Position numbers and translations under genes: made by a program. A stretch of DNA of 64,000 nucleotides from Streptomyces aidingensis. GTDB lineage: Bacteria > Actinomycetota > Actinomycetes > Streptomycetales > Streptomycetaceae. How positions within the stretch are numbered: position 1 is the first letter of the stretch; every line of letters begins with the position of its first letter. The notes beneath the pieces were generated by a model, which did no database searches, was not told where the DNA came from, and saw only the letters and a program-made list of their open reading frames with translations. This document shows positions 1 through 7,796 of this stretch, piece after piece. The DNA lies in assembly GCF_900112355.1 (NCBI RefSeq), contig NZ_FOLM01000006.1:124001-188000 (forward strand), written 5' to 3'.

Positions 1-337
1 CCAGGGTCTGTATCAGCTCTTCCTCGGCCTGCGGGTCCTCGTCGGTGTCGGCCACGAAGACGTGGTACTCCCGCTCCCGCGCGTAGGCCTGGGCGGCCTT
101 GATCAGCGGCGGGAAGAAGGGGTTGGCGATGTCCGAGACGATCAGCCCGAGGTTGTGGGTGCGCCCGGTGGTCAGCGCGCGGGCCGCCCGGTTGGGCCGG
201 TAGCCCAGCTCGCCCGCGATGGCCAGCACCCGCTCGCGGGTGTCCGCGCTCACCAGGTGCGGCGCGGAAAAGGTACGGGAGACGGTCGAGACATGGACCC
301 CGCTGGCCCGTGCCACATCACGGATGGTCACCGCCAC
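1..337 (-). CDS. LacI-family transcriptional repressor (3' end beyond window)
   Basis: This is the N-terminal 112 residues of a LacI/GalR repressor; the rest lies left of the window. It begins with the helix-turn-helix TIRDVARASGVHVSTVSRTF (residues 4-23), followed by the hinge-helix region with RPNRAARALTTGRT and the first strand of the sugar-binding domain (NLGLIVSDIANPFF). The GTG at 337 is chosen because it places the HTH directly at the N-terminus; a second in-frame GTG lies two codons later. The gene is 64 bp downstream of galM on the same strand and is probably co-transcribed with it. Two LacI-type operators between galM and the divergent sugar-acid operon make this protein the likely local repressor, including of itself. 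The inducer is unknown, probably a sugar acid or an intermediate of the cluster. Confidence 0.95.
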   Translation of the reverse strand, partial: MAVTIRDVARASGVHVSTVSRTFSAPHLVSADTRERVLAIAGELGYRPNRAARALTTGRTHNLGLIVSDIANPFFPPLIKAAQAYAREREYHVFVADTDEDPQAEEELIQTL

Positions 338-401
338 TGTGCCGTCCCCCCAAGGTCGTTCCCTGCGCCGCGCGGCCCCGTCCCGGCCGCGCAGGTGTCG
401 C

Positions 402-1475
402 TCACCGGTCTCCCGCCGGGGCGCCGGCGGTGAAACGGTAGACGGTGGTCGAGGAGTACGCCTCCCCGGGACGCAGCACGGTGGAGGGGAACTCCGGGCG
501 GTTCGGGGAGTCCGGGAAGTGCTCGGTCTCCAGGCACAGGCCGGTGCCCCGGCCGTACACCGCGTCCGTGAGCATATTGCCGGAGTAGAACTGCACCCCG
601 GGCTCGGTGGTCAGCACCTCCATGGCCCGGCCGGAGCCCGGCTCGGTGACCCGCGCCACCGGGCGCAGCGGGCCGGCCGGCTCGTCGAAGACCCAGCAGT
701 GGTCGTAGCCGCCGGCGGTCTTCAGCTGCGGATGGCCGTCGTCCAGCCGGTCGCCGATCCGCCGCGGGGCGGTGAAGTCGAAGGGGGTGCCGGCCACCGG
801 CGCGAGTTCGCCGGTGGGGATCAGCCGGTCGTCCACCGGCAGGTAGCGCGAGGCCCGCAGGGTGACCTCGTGGTCGTGCACGGTGCCGGGGCCGCCGGTG
901 GGCCCGGGGCCGGCGCCCGCCAGGTTGAAGTAGGAGTGGTTGGTCAGGTTGACATGGGTGGGGGCGTCGGTGACGGCGCGGTAGTCGATGCGCAGTGACC
1001 ACTCGCCCTCCGGCCCCTCCCCGGTGCCGGCCACCGTGTAGGTGACGGTGGCGTCCAGGGTGCCGGGGTAGCCGGCCTCGCCGTCCGCGCTGCGGTAGGC
1101 CAGGCTGATCCGGTCGCCGGCGGTACCGGCCGGCCGCCAGACGCGCTTGTCGAAGCCCTCCGGCCCGCCGTGCAGGCTGTTGCTGCCGTTGTTGCGCGGC
1201 AGCTCGTACGCCCGGCCCTCCAGGGTGAAGCGGCCGTCGGCGATGCGGTTGCCGTACCTGCCCACCACCGCGCCGAAGAACCGGCTGCGGGTGAGATAGC
1301 CGTCCATGGTGTCCAGTCCCAGCACCACGTTCCCCGGCCGTCCCCGGGAGTCCGGAACGTCGAGGGACTGGACCACGCATCCGTAGGTGAGCACCGAGGC
1401 ACGGATCCCCGGAGCGCTCAGAACATGGCGCTCAACTGGGGTTCCATCCGCGGTGCGGCCGAAGTGTTCGCTCAC
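402..1475 (-). CDS. galM: Aldose 1-epimerase (mutarotase)
   Basis: The 357-residue protein interconverts alpha and beta anomers of aldoses in the cytoplasm. GalM hallmarks are present: NNGSNSLHGG with the first catalytic His near residue 102, the NHSYFNLAG block with the second His, and the C-terminal ETEHFPDSPN motif that supplies the catalytic Glu. The GTG at 1475 is chosen because upstream sequence in the same frame has no family similarity and a -10 hexamer (TAGGGT, 1484-1489) lies only 8 nt before it, which suggests a leaderless or nearly leaderless mRNA. The gene diverges from the SDR at 1596 and is followed by the lacI-type regulator. The neighbourhood suggests it prepares free aldoses or uronates for oxidation. 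The sugar is not evident from the sequence. Confidence 0.93.
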   Translation of the reverse strand: MSEHFGRTADGTPVERHVLSAPGIRASVLTYGCVVQSLDVPDSRGRPGNVVLGLDTMDGYLTRSRFFGAVVGRYGNRIADGRFTLEGRAYELPRNNGSNSLHGGPEGFDKRVWRPAGTAGDRISLAYRSADGEAGYPGTLDATVTYTVAGTGEGPEGEWSLRIDYRAVTDAPTHVNLTNHSYFNLAGAGPGPTGGPGTVHDHEVTLRASRYLPVDDRLIPTGELAPVAGTPFDFTAPRRIGDRLDDGHPQLKTAGGYDHCWVFDEPAGPLRPVARVTEPGSGRAMEVLTTEPGVQFYSGNMLTDAVYGRGTGLCLETEHFPDSPNRPEFPSTVLRPGEAYSSTTVYRFTAGAPAGDR

Positions 1476-1483
1476 ACTGCCCC

Positions 1484-1511
1484 ACCCTAGCTTGCAATCG
1501 GTTGTAATCAA
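1484..1511 (-). promoter_or_regulatory. galM-lacI promoter
   Basis: Reading leftwards, TTGATT (1511-1506) and TAGGGT (1489-1484) are separated by 16 bp, a good sigma-70 (HrdB-type) arrangement. The galM GTG follows 8 nt after the -10. A LacI-type operator fills the spacer, so a bound repressor would occlude RNA polymerase directly. Confidence 0.6.
1492..1507. promoter_or_regulatory. LacI-family operator 1
   Basis: TTGCAATCGGTTGTAA is an imperfect 16-bp palindrome with a central CG, 12 of 16 positions symmetric, matching the general LacI/GalR operator form TTGCAANCGNTTGCAA. It sits between the -35 and -10 of the galM promoter. Confidence 0.65.
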
Positions 1512-1526
1512 TAGTCGCTGGAAGTC

Positions 1527-1555
1527 TTGACGTTTCGGCGTAGTTAAGCCACGGT
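1527..1555 (+). promoter_or_regulatory. Possible promoter of the sugar-acid operon
   Basis: TTGACG (1527-1532) is followed after 17 bp by CACGGT (1550-1555), a weak -10. The predicted transcription start would fall inside operator 2. Confidence 0.35.
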
Positions 1556-1556
1556 T

Positions 1557-1572
1557 CTGCAACCGCTTGTTG
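1557..1572. promoter_or_regulatory. LacI-family operator 2
   Basis: CTGCAACCGCTTGTTG shares 11 of 16 positions with operator 1 in the same register and contains the inverted repeat GCAAC-N5-GTTGC. Its centre is 65 bp (about six helical turns) from that of operator 1. It covers the expected start site of the rightward transcript. Confidence 0.55.
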
Positions 1573-1595
1573 CGTTGATGGGAGATCCAGAAGCC

Positions 1596-2570
1596 ATGAG
1601 GGTGCTCGTTACGGGCAGCGCGGGTCGTATGGGCCGCAGCGTTGTCACCGCACTGGCCTCGTCCGGCCATGAGGTGATCGGGATTGACATCAGTCCCGGT
1701 GACCCGGCCGACGGCGCCTGTGCCTCGGTGCTCGCCGCGGACGTGACCGACCTCGGGGAGTCCTTCGAAGTCATGAGCCGCTACCGCCCGGAGGCGGTGG
1801 TGCACCTCGCGGCTGTCGCCACCCCCTTCGGCCGGACGGACGGGCTCACCTACCGGGTGAACACCCAGGCTGCCTTCAATGTATGCGAGGCAGCGGTGCA
1901 CACGGGAGTGCGCCGGGTCATCGTGGCCAGCAGCCCGACCGTGATCGGCTACGGGGCCCCGGACGGTTCCTGGACCCCCAGCTACCTTCCGCTGGACGAG
2001 GACCACCCGGTGCGGCCCTGGAACGCCTACAGTCTCTCCAAGCTCGCCGCCGAGCAGACCATGCGCACCTTCACCGCCGCGGCCGGTGACACGGTCCGCT
2101 TCGCCGCGGTGCGCCCCTGCTTCGTGATCCCGCCCGAGGAATGGCAGGGCGCGCCCACCCAGACCGGCCACTCGCTCACCGAACGGCTCGACGACCCGTC
2201 GATCGCGGGCGCCTCGCTCTTCAACTACCTGGACGCCCGGGACGGCGGCGAGATGGTGGACACCCTGCTGGCCGCCCTGCCGGAGATCCCCAACGGCGAG
2301 GTGTTCTTCGCCGGCGCCGCCGACGCGCTGGCCCGGGCCCCGCTCGCCGGGCTGCTGCCGCGCTTCCATCCCACCACCGAGCAGGCCGCCGCCGTGCTCA
2401 CCGGCACCGCGCCCGCGTTCTCCAGCGCCAAGGCGGAGCGGCTGCTCGGCTGGCGCGCCAAGCGGAGCTGGCGCACCGAACTGCCGGACGCCGCCGCCGC
2501 GCCCGCCGCCGACAGCACCGCGAGCACCGGCGGCCGGCTCGCCGAAATGTCCCGACGGACCCGTTCCTGA
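1596..2570 (+). CDS. NAD(P)-dependent SDR-family oxidoreductase (possible uronate dehydrogenase)
   Basis: This 324-residue extended SDR has a Rossmann GxxGxxG (GSAGRMG, residues 7-13), an acidic residue after beta-2 (GID, near residue 31) that favours NAD, and the catalytic YSLSK (Tyr145, Lys149). The ATG at 1596 is preceded by GGAGAT nine bases upstream; the ATG at 1578 has no ribosome-binding site. It is the first gene of the rightward operon, directly before kdgD and an acid-sugar dehydratase. In the known oxidative uronate pathway an SDR, uronate dehydrogenase, makes the aldarolactone used by the next enzymes, so that role is a reasonable inference. Characterised uronate dehydrogenases are about 265 residues, so this longer protein could be a different sugar epimerase or dehydrogenase. 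The last 30 residues are low-complexity Ala/Ser/Arg. Confidence 0.85.
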   Translation: MRVLVTGSAGRMGRSVVTALASSGHEVIGIDISPGDPADGACASVLAADVTDLGESFEVMSRYRPEAVVHLAAVATPFGRTDGLTYRVNTQAAFNVCEAAVHTGVRRVIVASSPTVIGYGAPDGSWTPSYLPLDEDHPVRPWNAYSLSKLAAEQTMRTFTAAAGDTVRFAAVRPCFVIPPEEWQGAPTQTGHSLTERLDDPSIAGASLFNYLDARDGGEMVDTLLAALPEIPNGEVFFAGAADALARAPLAGLLPRFHPTTEQAAAVLTGTAPAFSSAKAERLLGWRAKRSWRTELPDAAAAPAADSTASTGGRLAEMSRRTRS

Positions 2571-2591
2571 GCTGAGGGGAAACGAAACGCC

Positions 2592-3512
2592 ATGCAACTC
2601 TCGGGAGTGCTGTTCTTCCCGGTCACGCCGTTCGACGGCACCGGCCGGGTGGACACCGGCGCACTGGCCGAGCATCTGGCCGCCGGTCTGGCGCACGGCC
2701 CCGGCGGGGTCTTCGCCGCCTGCGGCACCGGCGAACTGACCTCGCTGTCCGCCGAGGAGCAGGCCACCGTGGTGCGCACCGCGGTCAAGGAGACGGCCGG
2801 CCGGGTTCCGGTGCTGGCCGGCGCCGGCGGCCCGCTGGGCGCCGCCCTGGCCCACGCCCGGCAGGCCGCCGAGGCGGGCGCGGACGGCATTCTGCTGCTG
2901 CCGCCCTACCTCGCCGCCGGCCCCCGCCGGGGCCTGCACGACTATGTCGCCGCGGTGGCCGCCGTGGGCCTGCCGGTGATCCTCTACCAGCGCGGTCCGC
3001 TGGTGCTGGAGCCGGACCAGGTCGTCGCGCTCGGCCGGATCCCCGGGGTCACCGGGCTCAAGGACGGGCTCGGCGACATCGACCGGATGCAGCGCATCGT
3101 GCTGGCCGCCCGCGCCCGCCTGGGCGAGGACTTCACCTTCTTCAACGGCCTGCCCACCGCCGAGCTGACCCAGCCCGCCTACCGGGCCCTGGGCGTGCGG
3201 CTGTACTCCTCGGCGGTCTTCTGCTTCGCCCCCGAGATCGCCGCCGCCTTCCACCGGGCGCTGGACGAGGAGGCCGGCACCGCCGACCCGCAGCTGGCCG
3301 GGAAGCTGCTCACCGACTTCTACGCCCCCCTGGTGGAGCTGCGCAACAAGGTGCCCGGCTATGCGGTCTCCCTGGTCAAGGCCGGGGTGCGGCTGCGCGG
3401 CCAGGACGCCGGTCCGGTCCGTCCGCCGCTGGTCGAGCCGGACGCCGCCGACCTGGCCGAGCTGTCCCGGCTGATCGACACCGGGCTGGCCCTGGTGAGG
3501 GCCGCGGCATGA
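2592..3512 (+). CDS. kdgD: 5-dehydro-4-deoxyglucarate dehydratase (DapA superfamily)
   Basis: This is a 306-residue (beta/alpha)8 aldolase-family enzyme. The family converts 5-keto-4-deoxy-D-glucarate to 2-oxoglutarate semialdehyde, releasing water and CO2. Expected residues are visible: the Schiff-base Lys157 in VTGLKDG, Tyr132 in ILYQRG, and the GTGELTSLSAEEQ loop (residues 45-57) typical of the KdgD subgroup rather than dihydrodipicolinate synthase. The start is ATG at 2592 with a GGGGAAACG leader. It overlaps the next gene by four bases (ATGA), so translation is coupled. Its place between an SDR and an enolase-superfamily dehydratase supports a terminal role in aldarate breakdown. The partner 2-oxoglutarate semialdehyde dehydrogenase is not in this window. 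Confidence 0.88.
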   Translation: MQLSGVLFFPVTPFDGTGRVDTGALAEHLAAGLAHGPGGVFAACGTGELTSLSAEEQATVVRTAVKETAGRVPVLAGAGGPLGAALAHARQAAEAGADGILLLPPYLAAGPRRGLHDYVAAVAAVGLPVILYQRGPLVLEPDQVVALGRIPGVTGLKDGLGDIDRMQRIVLAARARLGEDFTFFNGLPTAELTQPAYRALGVRLYSSAVFCFAPEIAAAFHRALDEEAGTADPQLAGKLLTDFYAPLVELRNKVPGYAVSLVKAGVRLRGQDAGPVRPPLVEPDAADLAELSRLIDTGLALVRAAA

Positions 3513-4654
3513 CCTATCCCCTGATCAGCGAGGTGACGGCCCGGGCGTACCGGGTACCGCTGCCGCGCCCGTGGGGGCCGGAGGTGCCCGCCAACCACGT
3601 CATCGTCTGCCGGGTCACGCTGGCCGACGGACGCACCGGCACCGGCTTCACCTGGACCCCGCAGATCGGCGCCGGCGCGGTGCACGCGCTGCTCACCCAG
3701 GACTGCCGGGACGCGGTGCTGGGCCGGCCGGCCCACCCCGAGACGGTGTGGGACGAGCTGTGGGCCCATCTGCACGAGGCGGGCTCCTCCGGCATCACCA
3801 CCATGGCCATGACCGCGATCGACACTGCGCTGTGGGACCTGCGGGCGGCCGGTGCCGGGCACAGCCTGGCCGAGGAGCTGGGGCTGCGCCGGGAGACGGC
3901 CGAGGTCTACGGCAGCGGGGTCAATCTCCACTACTCCCTGGAGCAGCTCACCGAGCAGGCCCGGCGCTGGAAGGCGCGCGGTCACCGGGCCGTCAAGGTC
4001 AAGGTGGGCCACCCGGAGGTGGCGGTGGACGTGGCCCGGATCGCCGCCGTGCGGGAGGCCGTCGGCCCGGATGTGGCGCTGATGGTGGACGCCAACCAGC
4101 GCTGGGACCTGCTCCGTGCCCGGGAGGCGATCGAGGCGCTGCGCCCGTTCGGCCTGCGCTGGGTGGAGGAGCCGCTGCGCGCCGACGACCTCGCCGGGCA
4201 TGTCCGGCTGCGCCGGGAGACCGGGGTGCCGGTCGCGGTCGGCGAGAATCTGCGCACCGTGCACGCCTTCCGGGACTGGCTGACGGCCGGCGGCTGCGAC
4301 GTGGTGCAGCCCAATGTGGCCCGGGTCGGCGGCATCACCCCGTTCCGGCGGATCGCCGAGCTGGCCGCGCTGTGGTCGGTGCCGGTCTGGCCGCATCTGC
4401 TGCCGGAGGTCTCCGGCCAGCTCGCCTGCGCGCTGCCGCTGCCGGCCATGGTCGAGGACGTGGAGGACGCCTCCTTCGCCGCGCTCGGCCTGCTGGCCGG
4501 GGAGGCGCCGGTGACCGTGCGCGGCCCGGTGTTGCGGCTGAACCGGGTGCCCGGTCTGGGCCTGCGCTTCGACCCCGCCCGGCTGGCGGAGCTCGCGGCC
4601 GACGGCCATGCCGGCCCGCGCCCGCCCGTCGGCGAACCGGAGGCGGTCCGATGA
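3509..4654 (+). CDS. Enolase-superfamily acid-sugar dehydratase/cycloisomerase
   Basis: The 381-residue protein belongs to the mandelate racemase/muconate lactonizing group. The N-terminal capping domain (about 1-125) is followed by a barrel with the base motif KVK (Lys163/Lys165), metal ligands Asp194 (MVDANQ), Glu220 (WVEEPL) and Glu246 (VGEN), and a candidate general-acid/base His296 (WPHLLPEVSG). Where the mandelate-racemase subgroup carries the Asp of its His-Asp dyad (QPD...GG), this protein has Asn269 (QPNVARVGG). Neighbouring kdgD suggests it dehydrates an aldarate or aldarolactone to the keto-deoxy acid, as galactarolactone cycloisomerase or galactarate/glucarate dehydratases do. The exact substrate cannot be read from the sequence. 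It overlaps both neighbours by ATGA. Confidence 0.85.
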   Translation: MTYPLISEVTARAYRVPLPRPWGPEVPANHVIVCRVTLADGRTGTGFTWTPQIGAGAVHALLTQDCRDAVLGRPAHPETVWDELWAHLHEAGSSGITTMAMTAIDTALWDLRAAGAGHSLAEELGLRRETAEVYGSGVNLHYSLEQLTEQARRWKARGHRAVKVKVGHPEVAVDVARIAAVREAVGPDVALMVDANQRWDLLRAREAIEALRPFGLRWVEEPLRADDLAGHVRLRRETGVPVAVGENLRTVHAFRDWLTAGGCDVVQPNVARVGGITPFRRIAELAALWSVPVWPHLLPEVSGQLACALPLPAMVEDVEDASFAALGLLAGEAPVTVRGPVLRLNRVPGLGLRFDPARLAELAADGHAGPRPPVGEPEAVR

Positions 4655-5856
4655 CCGCCGCGAACGCCGCTAACGCCGCGACCGCCGGCGGCCCGGCCGC
4701 CGGGCCGCTGCGCGTGGTGCTGGCCGGGGCGCACGGCTTCGGGCGCACCTACCTGCCGGTGCTGCGCGAGCTGGCCGCCGAGGGCCGGGCCGAGCTGGCC
4801 GGGATCTGCGATCTCAACCCGGTGCCCGCGGAACTGCTGGCCGGCCTCGGCACCCCGCGCCAGGCCGCCGGACTGGCCGGGCTGGTCAGGGACACCGCCG
4901 CGGACATCGCCGTGATCGCCACCCCGCTGCACACCCATGCGGAGCTGGCCCGGGCGGCCATGGCGGCCGGGGCCCACCTCCAGCTGGAGAAGCCGCCGGT
5001 GGCCTCGCTGGCCCAGTTCGAGGAGGTGCTGGCCGCCGCCGGGCAGCACCGCCGGGTGTGCCAGGTCGGCTTCCAGTCCCTGGGCTCGCAGGCGCCGCGG
5101 GCGGTGCGCGAGCTGGTCGCGGACGGCGCGATCGGCCGGCCGCGCGGCATCGGGGTGGCCGGGGCCTGGTCCCGGGACACCGCCTACTACGGCCGGGCCC
5201 GCTGGGCCGGAATGCGCCGCCTGGACGGCACCGACGTGGTGGACGGCGCGCTCACCAACCCGTTCGCGCACGCCGTGGCCACCGCCCTGGCACTGGACGG
5301 CGGCGAGATCACCGGCCTGGAGCTGGAGCTGTTCCACGCCTTCGACATCGAGGCCGACGACACCTCCTGCATGCGGGTCCGCACCCGCGGCGGGCTGCTG
5401 GACGGCGCCCCGCTGGTGGTGGCCGTCACCCTGGCCGCGCCCGAGCAGCAGCCGCCGGTGATCACCGTGCACGGCGAGCGCGGCCGGATCATCCTGCACT
5501 ACACCCTGGACCGGGTGACGGTGGAGCGCCCCGGCGAGCCCCCGCACACCACCACCCATCCGCGCACCGTGCTGCTGCGCAATCTGGTCGGCCACCTGGC
5601 CGCCGCGCGGACCGGGGCCGCAGCTCCGCCGCTGCTGGTGCCGCTGGCCGCCACCCGGCCCTTCATGCAGGTGCTGGAGGCGGTGCGGACCGCCCCCGAC
5701 CCCGCCCCGCTCCGCGCCGAGGACCTGCCGGGCGACAACGGCGCCCGGCGCCGGGTGGTCCCCGGCGTCACCGGACTCGTCCGCGCCGCCGCCGAGACCC
5801 TCTCGCTCTTCTCCGAGCTTCCGCAGTTCTCCGGACTTTCCGGGAGGCCCGCATGA
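4651..5856 (+). CDS. Gfo/Idh/MocA-family oxidoreductase
   Basis: This 401-residue NAD(P)-dependent sugar oxidoreductase has an N-terminal Rossmann fold (VVLAGAHGFGRTYLPVL, residues 22-38) and the diagnostic EKP (Glu113-Lys114-Pro115), whose Lys acts in hydride transfer. The C-terminal alpha/beta sheet domain is typical. The ATG at 4651 overlaps the stop of the dehydratase gene (ATGA), and the stop overlaps the permease start in the same way, so it is in the middle of a tightly coupled operon. Members oxidise or reduce hydroxyls of sugars, inositols or glycosides. The substrate here is unknown. The first 17 residues are Ala-rich and probably disordered. Confidence 0.85.
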   Translation: MTAANAANAATAGGPAAGPLRVVLAGAHGFGRTYLPVLRELAAEGRAELAGICDLNPVPAELLAGLGTPRQAAGLAGLVRDTAADIAVIATPLHTHAELARAAMAAGAHLQLEKPPVASLAQFEEVLAAAGQHRRVCQVGFQSLGSQAPRAVRELVADGAIGRPRGIGVAGAWSRDTAYYGRARWAGMRRLDGTDVVDGALTNPFAHAVATALALDGGEITGLELELFHAFDIEADDTSCMRVRTRGGLLDGAPLVVAVTLAAPEQQPPVITVHGERGRIILHYTLDRVTVERPGEPPHTTTHPRTVLLRNLVGHLAAARTGAAAPPLLVPLAATRPFMQVLEAVRTAPDPAPLRAEDLPGDNGARRRVVPGVTGLVRAAAETLSLFSELPQFSGLSGRPA

Positions 5857-6830
5857 CCGATACCCAGGTGCGCCCGCCCGTCGCGGGGGCACAGAAACGC
5901 CCGCCCGAGCCCCGCCCCGGGGCGGTCCGGGCCGACAAGGCGCGCAAGAAGCGCCGGCGCAAGGAGGCGCTGACCGCCCATCTCTTCCTGGCACCCTGGT
6001 TCATCGGGCTGCTGTGCATCACCGCCGGGCCCCTGCTCGCCTCGCTGTACCTCTCCTTCACCGACTACAGCCCCATCGGCGGGGCGCACTGGATCGGGCT
6101 GGAGAACTACACGCGGATGACGGACGACCCGCGGTTCGTCAAGGCCCTGACCAACACCGCGATCTACGTCTTCGTCTCGGTCCCGCTCCAGCTGGCCTTC
6201 GCGCTGGCGCTGGCCATGGTCCTGGACCGCGGGGTGCGGGGCCTGGCGATCTACCGCTCGGTCTACTACCTGCCCTCGCTGCTGGGCAGCAGCGTGGCCA
6301 TCGCCATCCTGTGGCGGAAGATGTTCGGCGACGACGGCCTGTTCAACGACTTCCTGGGCATCTTCGGGGTCGAGGGCCAGAGCTGGATCGCGGACCCGGA
6401 CACCGCGCTGGGCACGCTGATCGTGCTGAACGTCTGGACCTTCGGCTCCCCCATGGTCATCTTCCTGGCCGGTCTGCGGCAGATACCGCCGAGCTATTAC
6501 GAGGCGGCCAGCATCGACGGCGCCGGCAAGGTGCGGCAGTTCTTCTCCATCACGCTGCCGCTGCTCACCCCGATCATCTTCTTCAACCTCGTCCTCCAGC
6601 TGATCAACGCCTTCCAGTCCTTCACCCAGGCGTTTGTGATCAGCGGCGGAAACGGCAGCCCGGCGGATTCCACGCTGTTCTACACGATGTACGTGTACAA
6701 CAAGGGATTTACCTCCTTCGAAATGGGCTATGCGTCGGCGATGGCCTGGGTTCTGGTCCTGATCATCGCCACCCTCACCGCGGTGAACTTCCTCATGTCG
6801 AAGTATTGGGTGTTCTACAGTGACAAATAA
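5853..6830 (+). CDS. Carbohydrate ABC transporter permease, MalF/UgpA type
   Basis: This is a 325-residue inner-membrane subunit of a CUT1-type sugar importer. After a charged cytoplasmic tail (KARKKRRRK, about residues 31-39) come six predicted membrane segments. The EAA loop that docks the ATPase is clear near residues 218-237 (YYEAASIDGAGKVRQFFSIT). The start ATG overlaps the previous stop (ATGA), and its end overlaps the second permease by 11 bp. No ATPase is encoded in the cluster; Streptomyces CUT1 importers commonly share the distantly encoded MsiK ATPase, which is the likely partner. Confidence 0.93.
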   Translation: MTDTQVRPPVAGAQKRPPEPRPGAVRADKARKKRRRKEALTAHLFLAPWFIGLLCITAGPLLASLYLSFTDYSPIGGAHWIGLENYTRMTDDPRFVKALTNTAIYVFVSVPLQLAFALALAMVLDRGVRGLAIYRSVYYLPSLLGSSVAIAILWRKMFGDDGLFNDFLGIFGVEGQSWIADPDTALGTLIVLNVWTFGSPMVIFLAGLRQIPPSYYEAASIDGAGKVRQFFSITLPLLTPIIFFNLVLQLINAFQSFTQAFVISGGNGSPADSTLFYTMYVYNKGFTSFEMGYASAMAWVLVLIIATLTAVNFLMSKYWVFYSDK

Positions 6831-7737
6831 CCGGGCAATCACGAAAAGCGCCCGCGGGGGCGGCCGGGACACCGGGCTGAACGACACCCTGCTGGCCAGG
6901 ACACTGCTCGCGGTCCGCGGCAACAAGCTCCTCACCCACGCCGGCCTGATCCTGTTCGGCCTGGCCATGCTCTACCCGCTGCTGTGGATGATCTCCAGCT
7001 CCGTCAAGCCGGAGGAGCTCATCTTCCGGGAGCCGGGGCTCATACCCTCCAGCGTCACCGGCGAGAACTACGGTGACGGCTGGGACGCGCTGCGCCACCC
7101 GTTCAGCCACTACTTCTTCAACTCGGCGGTCATCACCCTCGGCGCGGTGGTCGGCAATCTGCTGGCCTGCTCGCTGGCGGCCTATGCCTTCGCCCGGCTG
7201 GAGTTCCCGCTGAAGCGGATGTGGTTCGCGATCATGCTGGGCACCATCATGCTGCCGCTGCACGTGGTGATCGTGCCGCAGTACATCCTGTTCTCCGAGC
7301 TGGACTGGATCAACACGTTCTATCCGCTCATCGTGCCCAAATTCCTCGCCACGGATGCATTCTTCATCTTCCTGATGGTGCAGTTCATCCGTACCCTGCC
7401 GAGGGATCTGGACGAGGCTGCCACCATCGACGGCGCCGGGCACTGGCGCATCTTCAGCCGGATCATCATTCCGCTGTCGATGCCCGCGCTGGCCACCACG
7501 GCCATCTTCACGTTCATCTGGACCTGGAACGACTTCCTGAGCCAGTTGATCTTCCTCACCAACCCGGATATGCACACCGTGCCGGTTGCACTCCGCACCT
7601 TCCTGGACTCCAGCGGACAATCCTCCTGGGGACCGATGTTCGCCATGTCGGTGCTCTCCCTGGGGCCGATTTTCGGATTCTTCCTGGCAGGCCAGAAGTA
7701 CCTGGTCCGCGGTATCGCCACCTCGGGCCTGAAGTGA
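6820..7737 (+). CDS. Carbohydrate ABC transporter permease, MalG/UgpE type
   Basis: This 305-residue second membrane subunit of the importer has a basic N-terminal tail, about six membrane segments and the EAA loop LDEAATIDGAGHWRIFSRI in the C-terminal half. It starts at GTG 6820, inside the last codons of the first permease, which fixes translational coupling and a 1:1 ratio. The C-terminal KYLVRGIATSGLK is the characteristic end of MalG-type permeases and supports the reading frame to the stop. It pairs with the upstream permease and the lipoprotein that follows. Confidence 0.93.
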   Translation: MTNNRAITKSARGGGRDTGLNDTLLARTLLAVRGNKLLTHAGLILFGLAMLYPLLWMISSSVKPEELIFREPGLIPSSVTGENYGDGWDALRHPFSHYFFNSAVITLGAVVGNLLACSLAAYAFARLEFPLKRMWFAIMLGTIMLPLHVVIVPQYILFSELDWINTFYPLIVPKFLATDAFFIFLMVQFIRTLPRDLDEAATIDGAGHWRIFSRIIIPLSMPALATTAIFTFIWTWNDFLSQLIFLTNPDMHTVPVALRTFLDSSGQSSWGPMFAMSVLSLGPIFGFFLAGQKYLVRGIATSGLK

Positions 7738-7796
7738 TCCCTGTTCCCTCTCTCTTGACCCGACCTTCCTTCTCACCGAATTCAAAGGAGAGTTCC

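Noticed and set aside
402-3254. A 950-codon leftward open frame spanning galM and the region opposite the SDR and kdgD genes
   Set aside because: Only the part after the GTG at 1475 has family similarity. The rest is antisense to well-supported genes and typical of GC-rich open frames.
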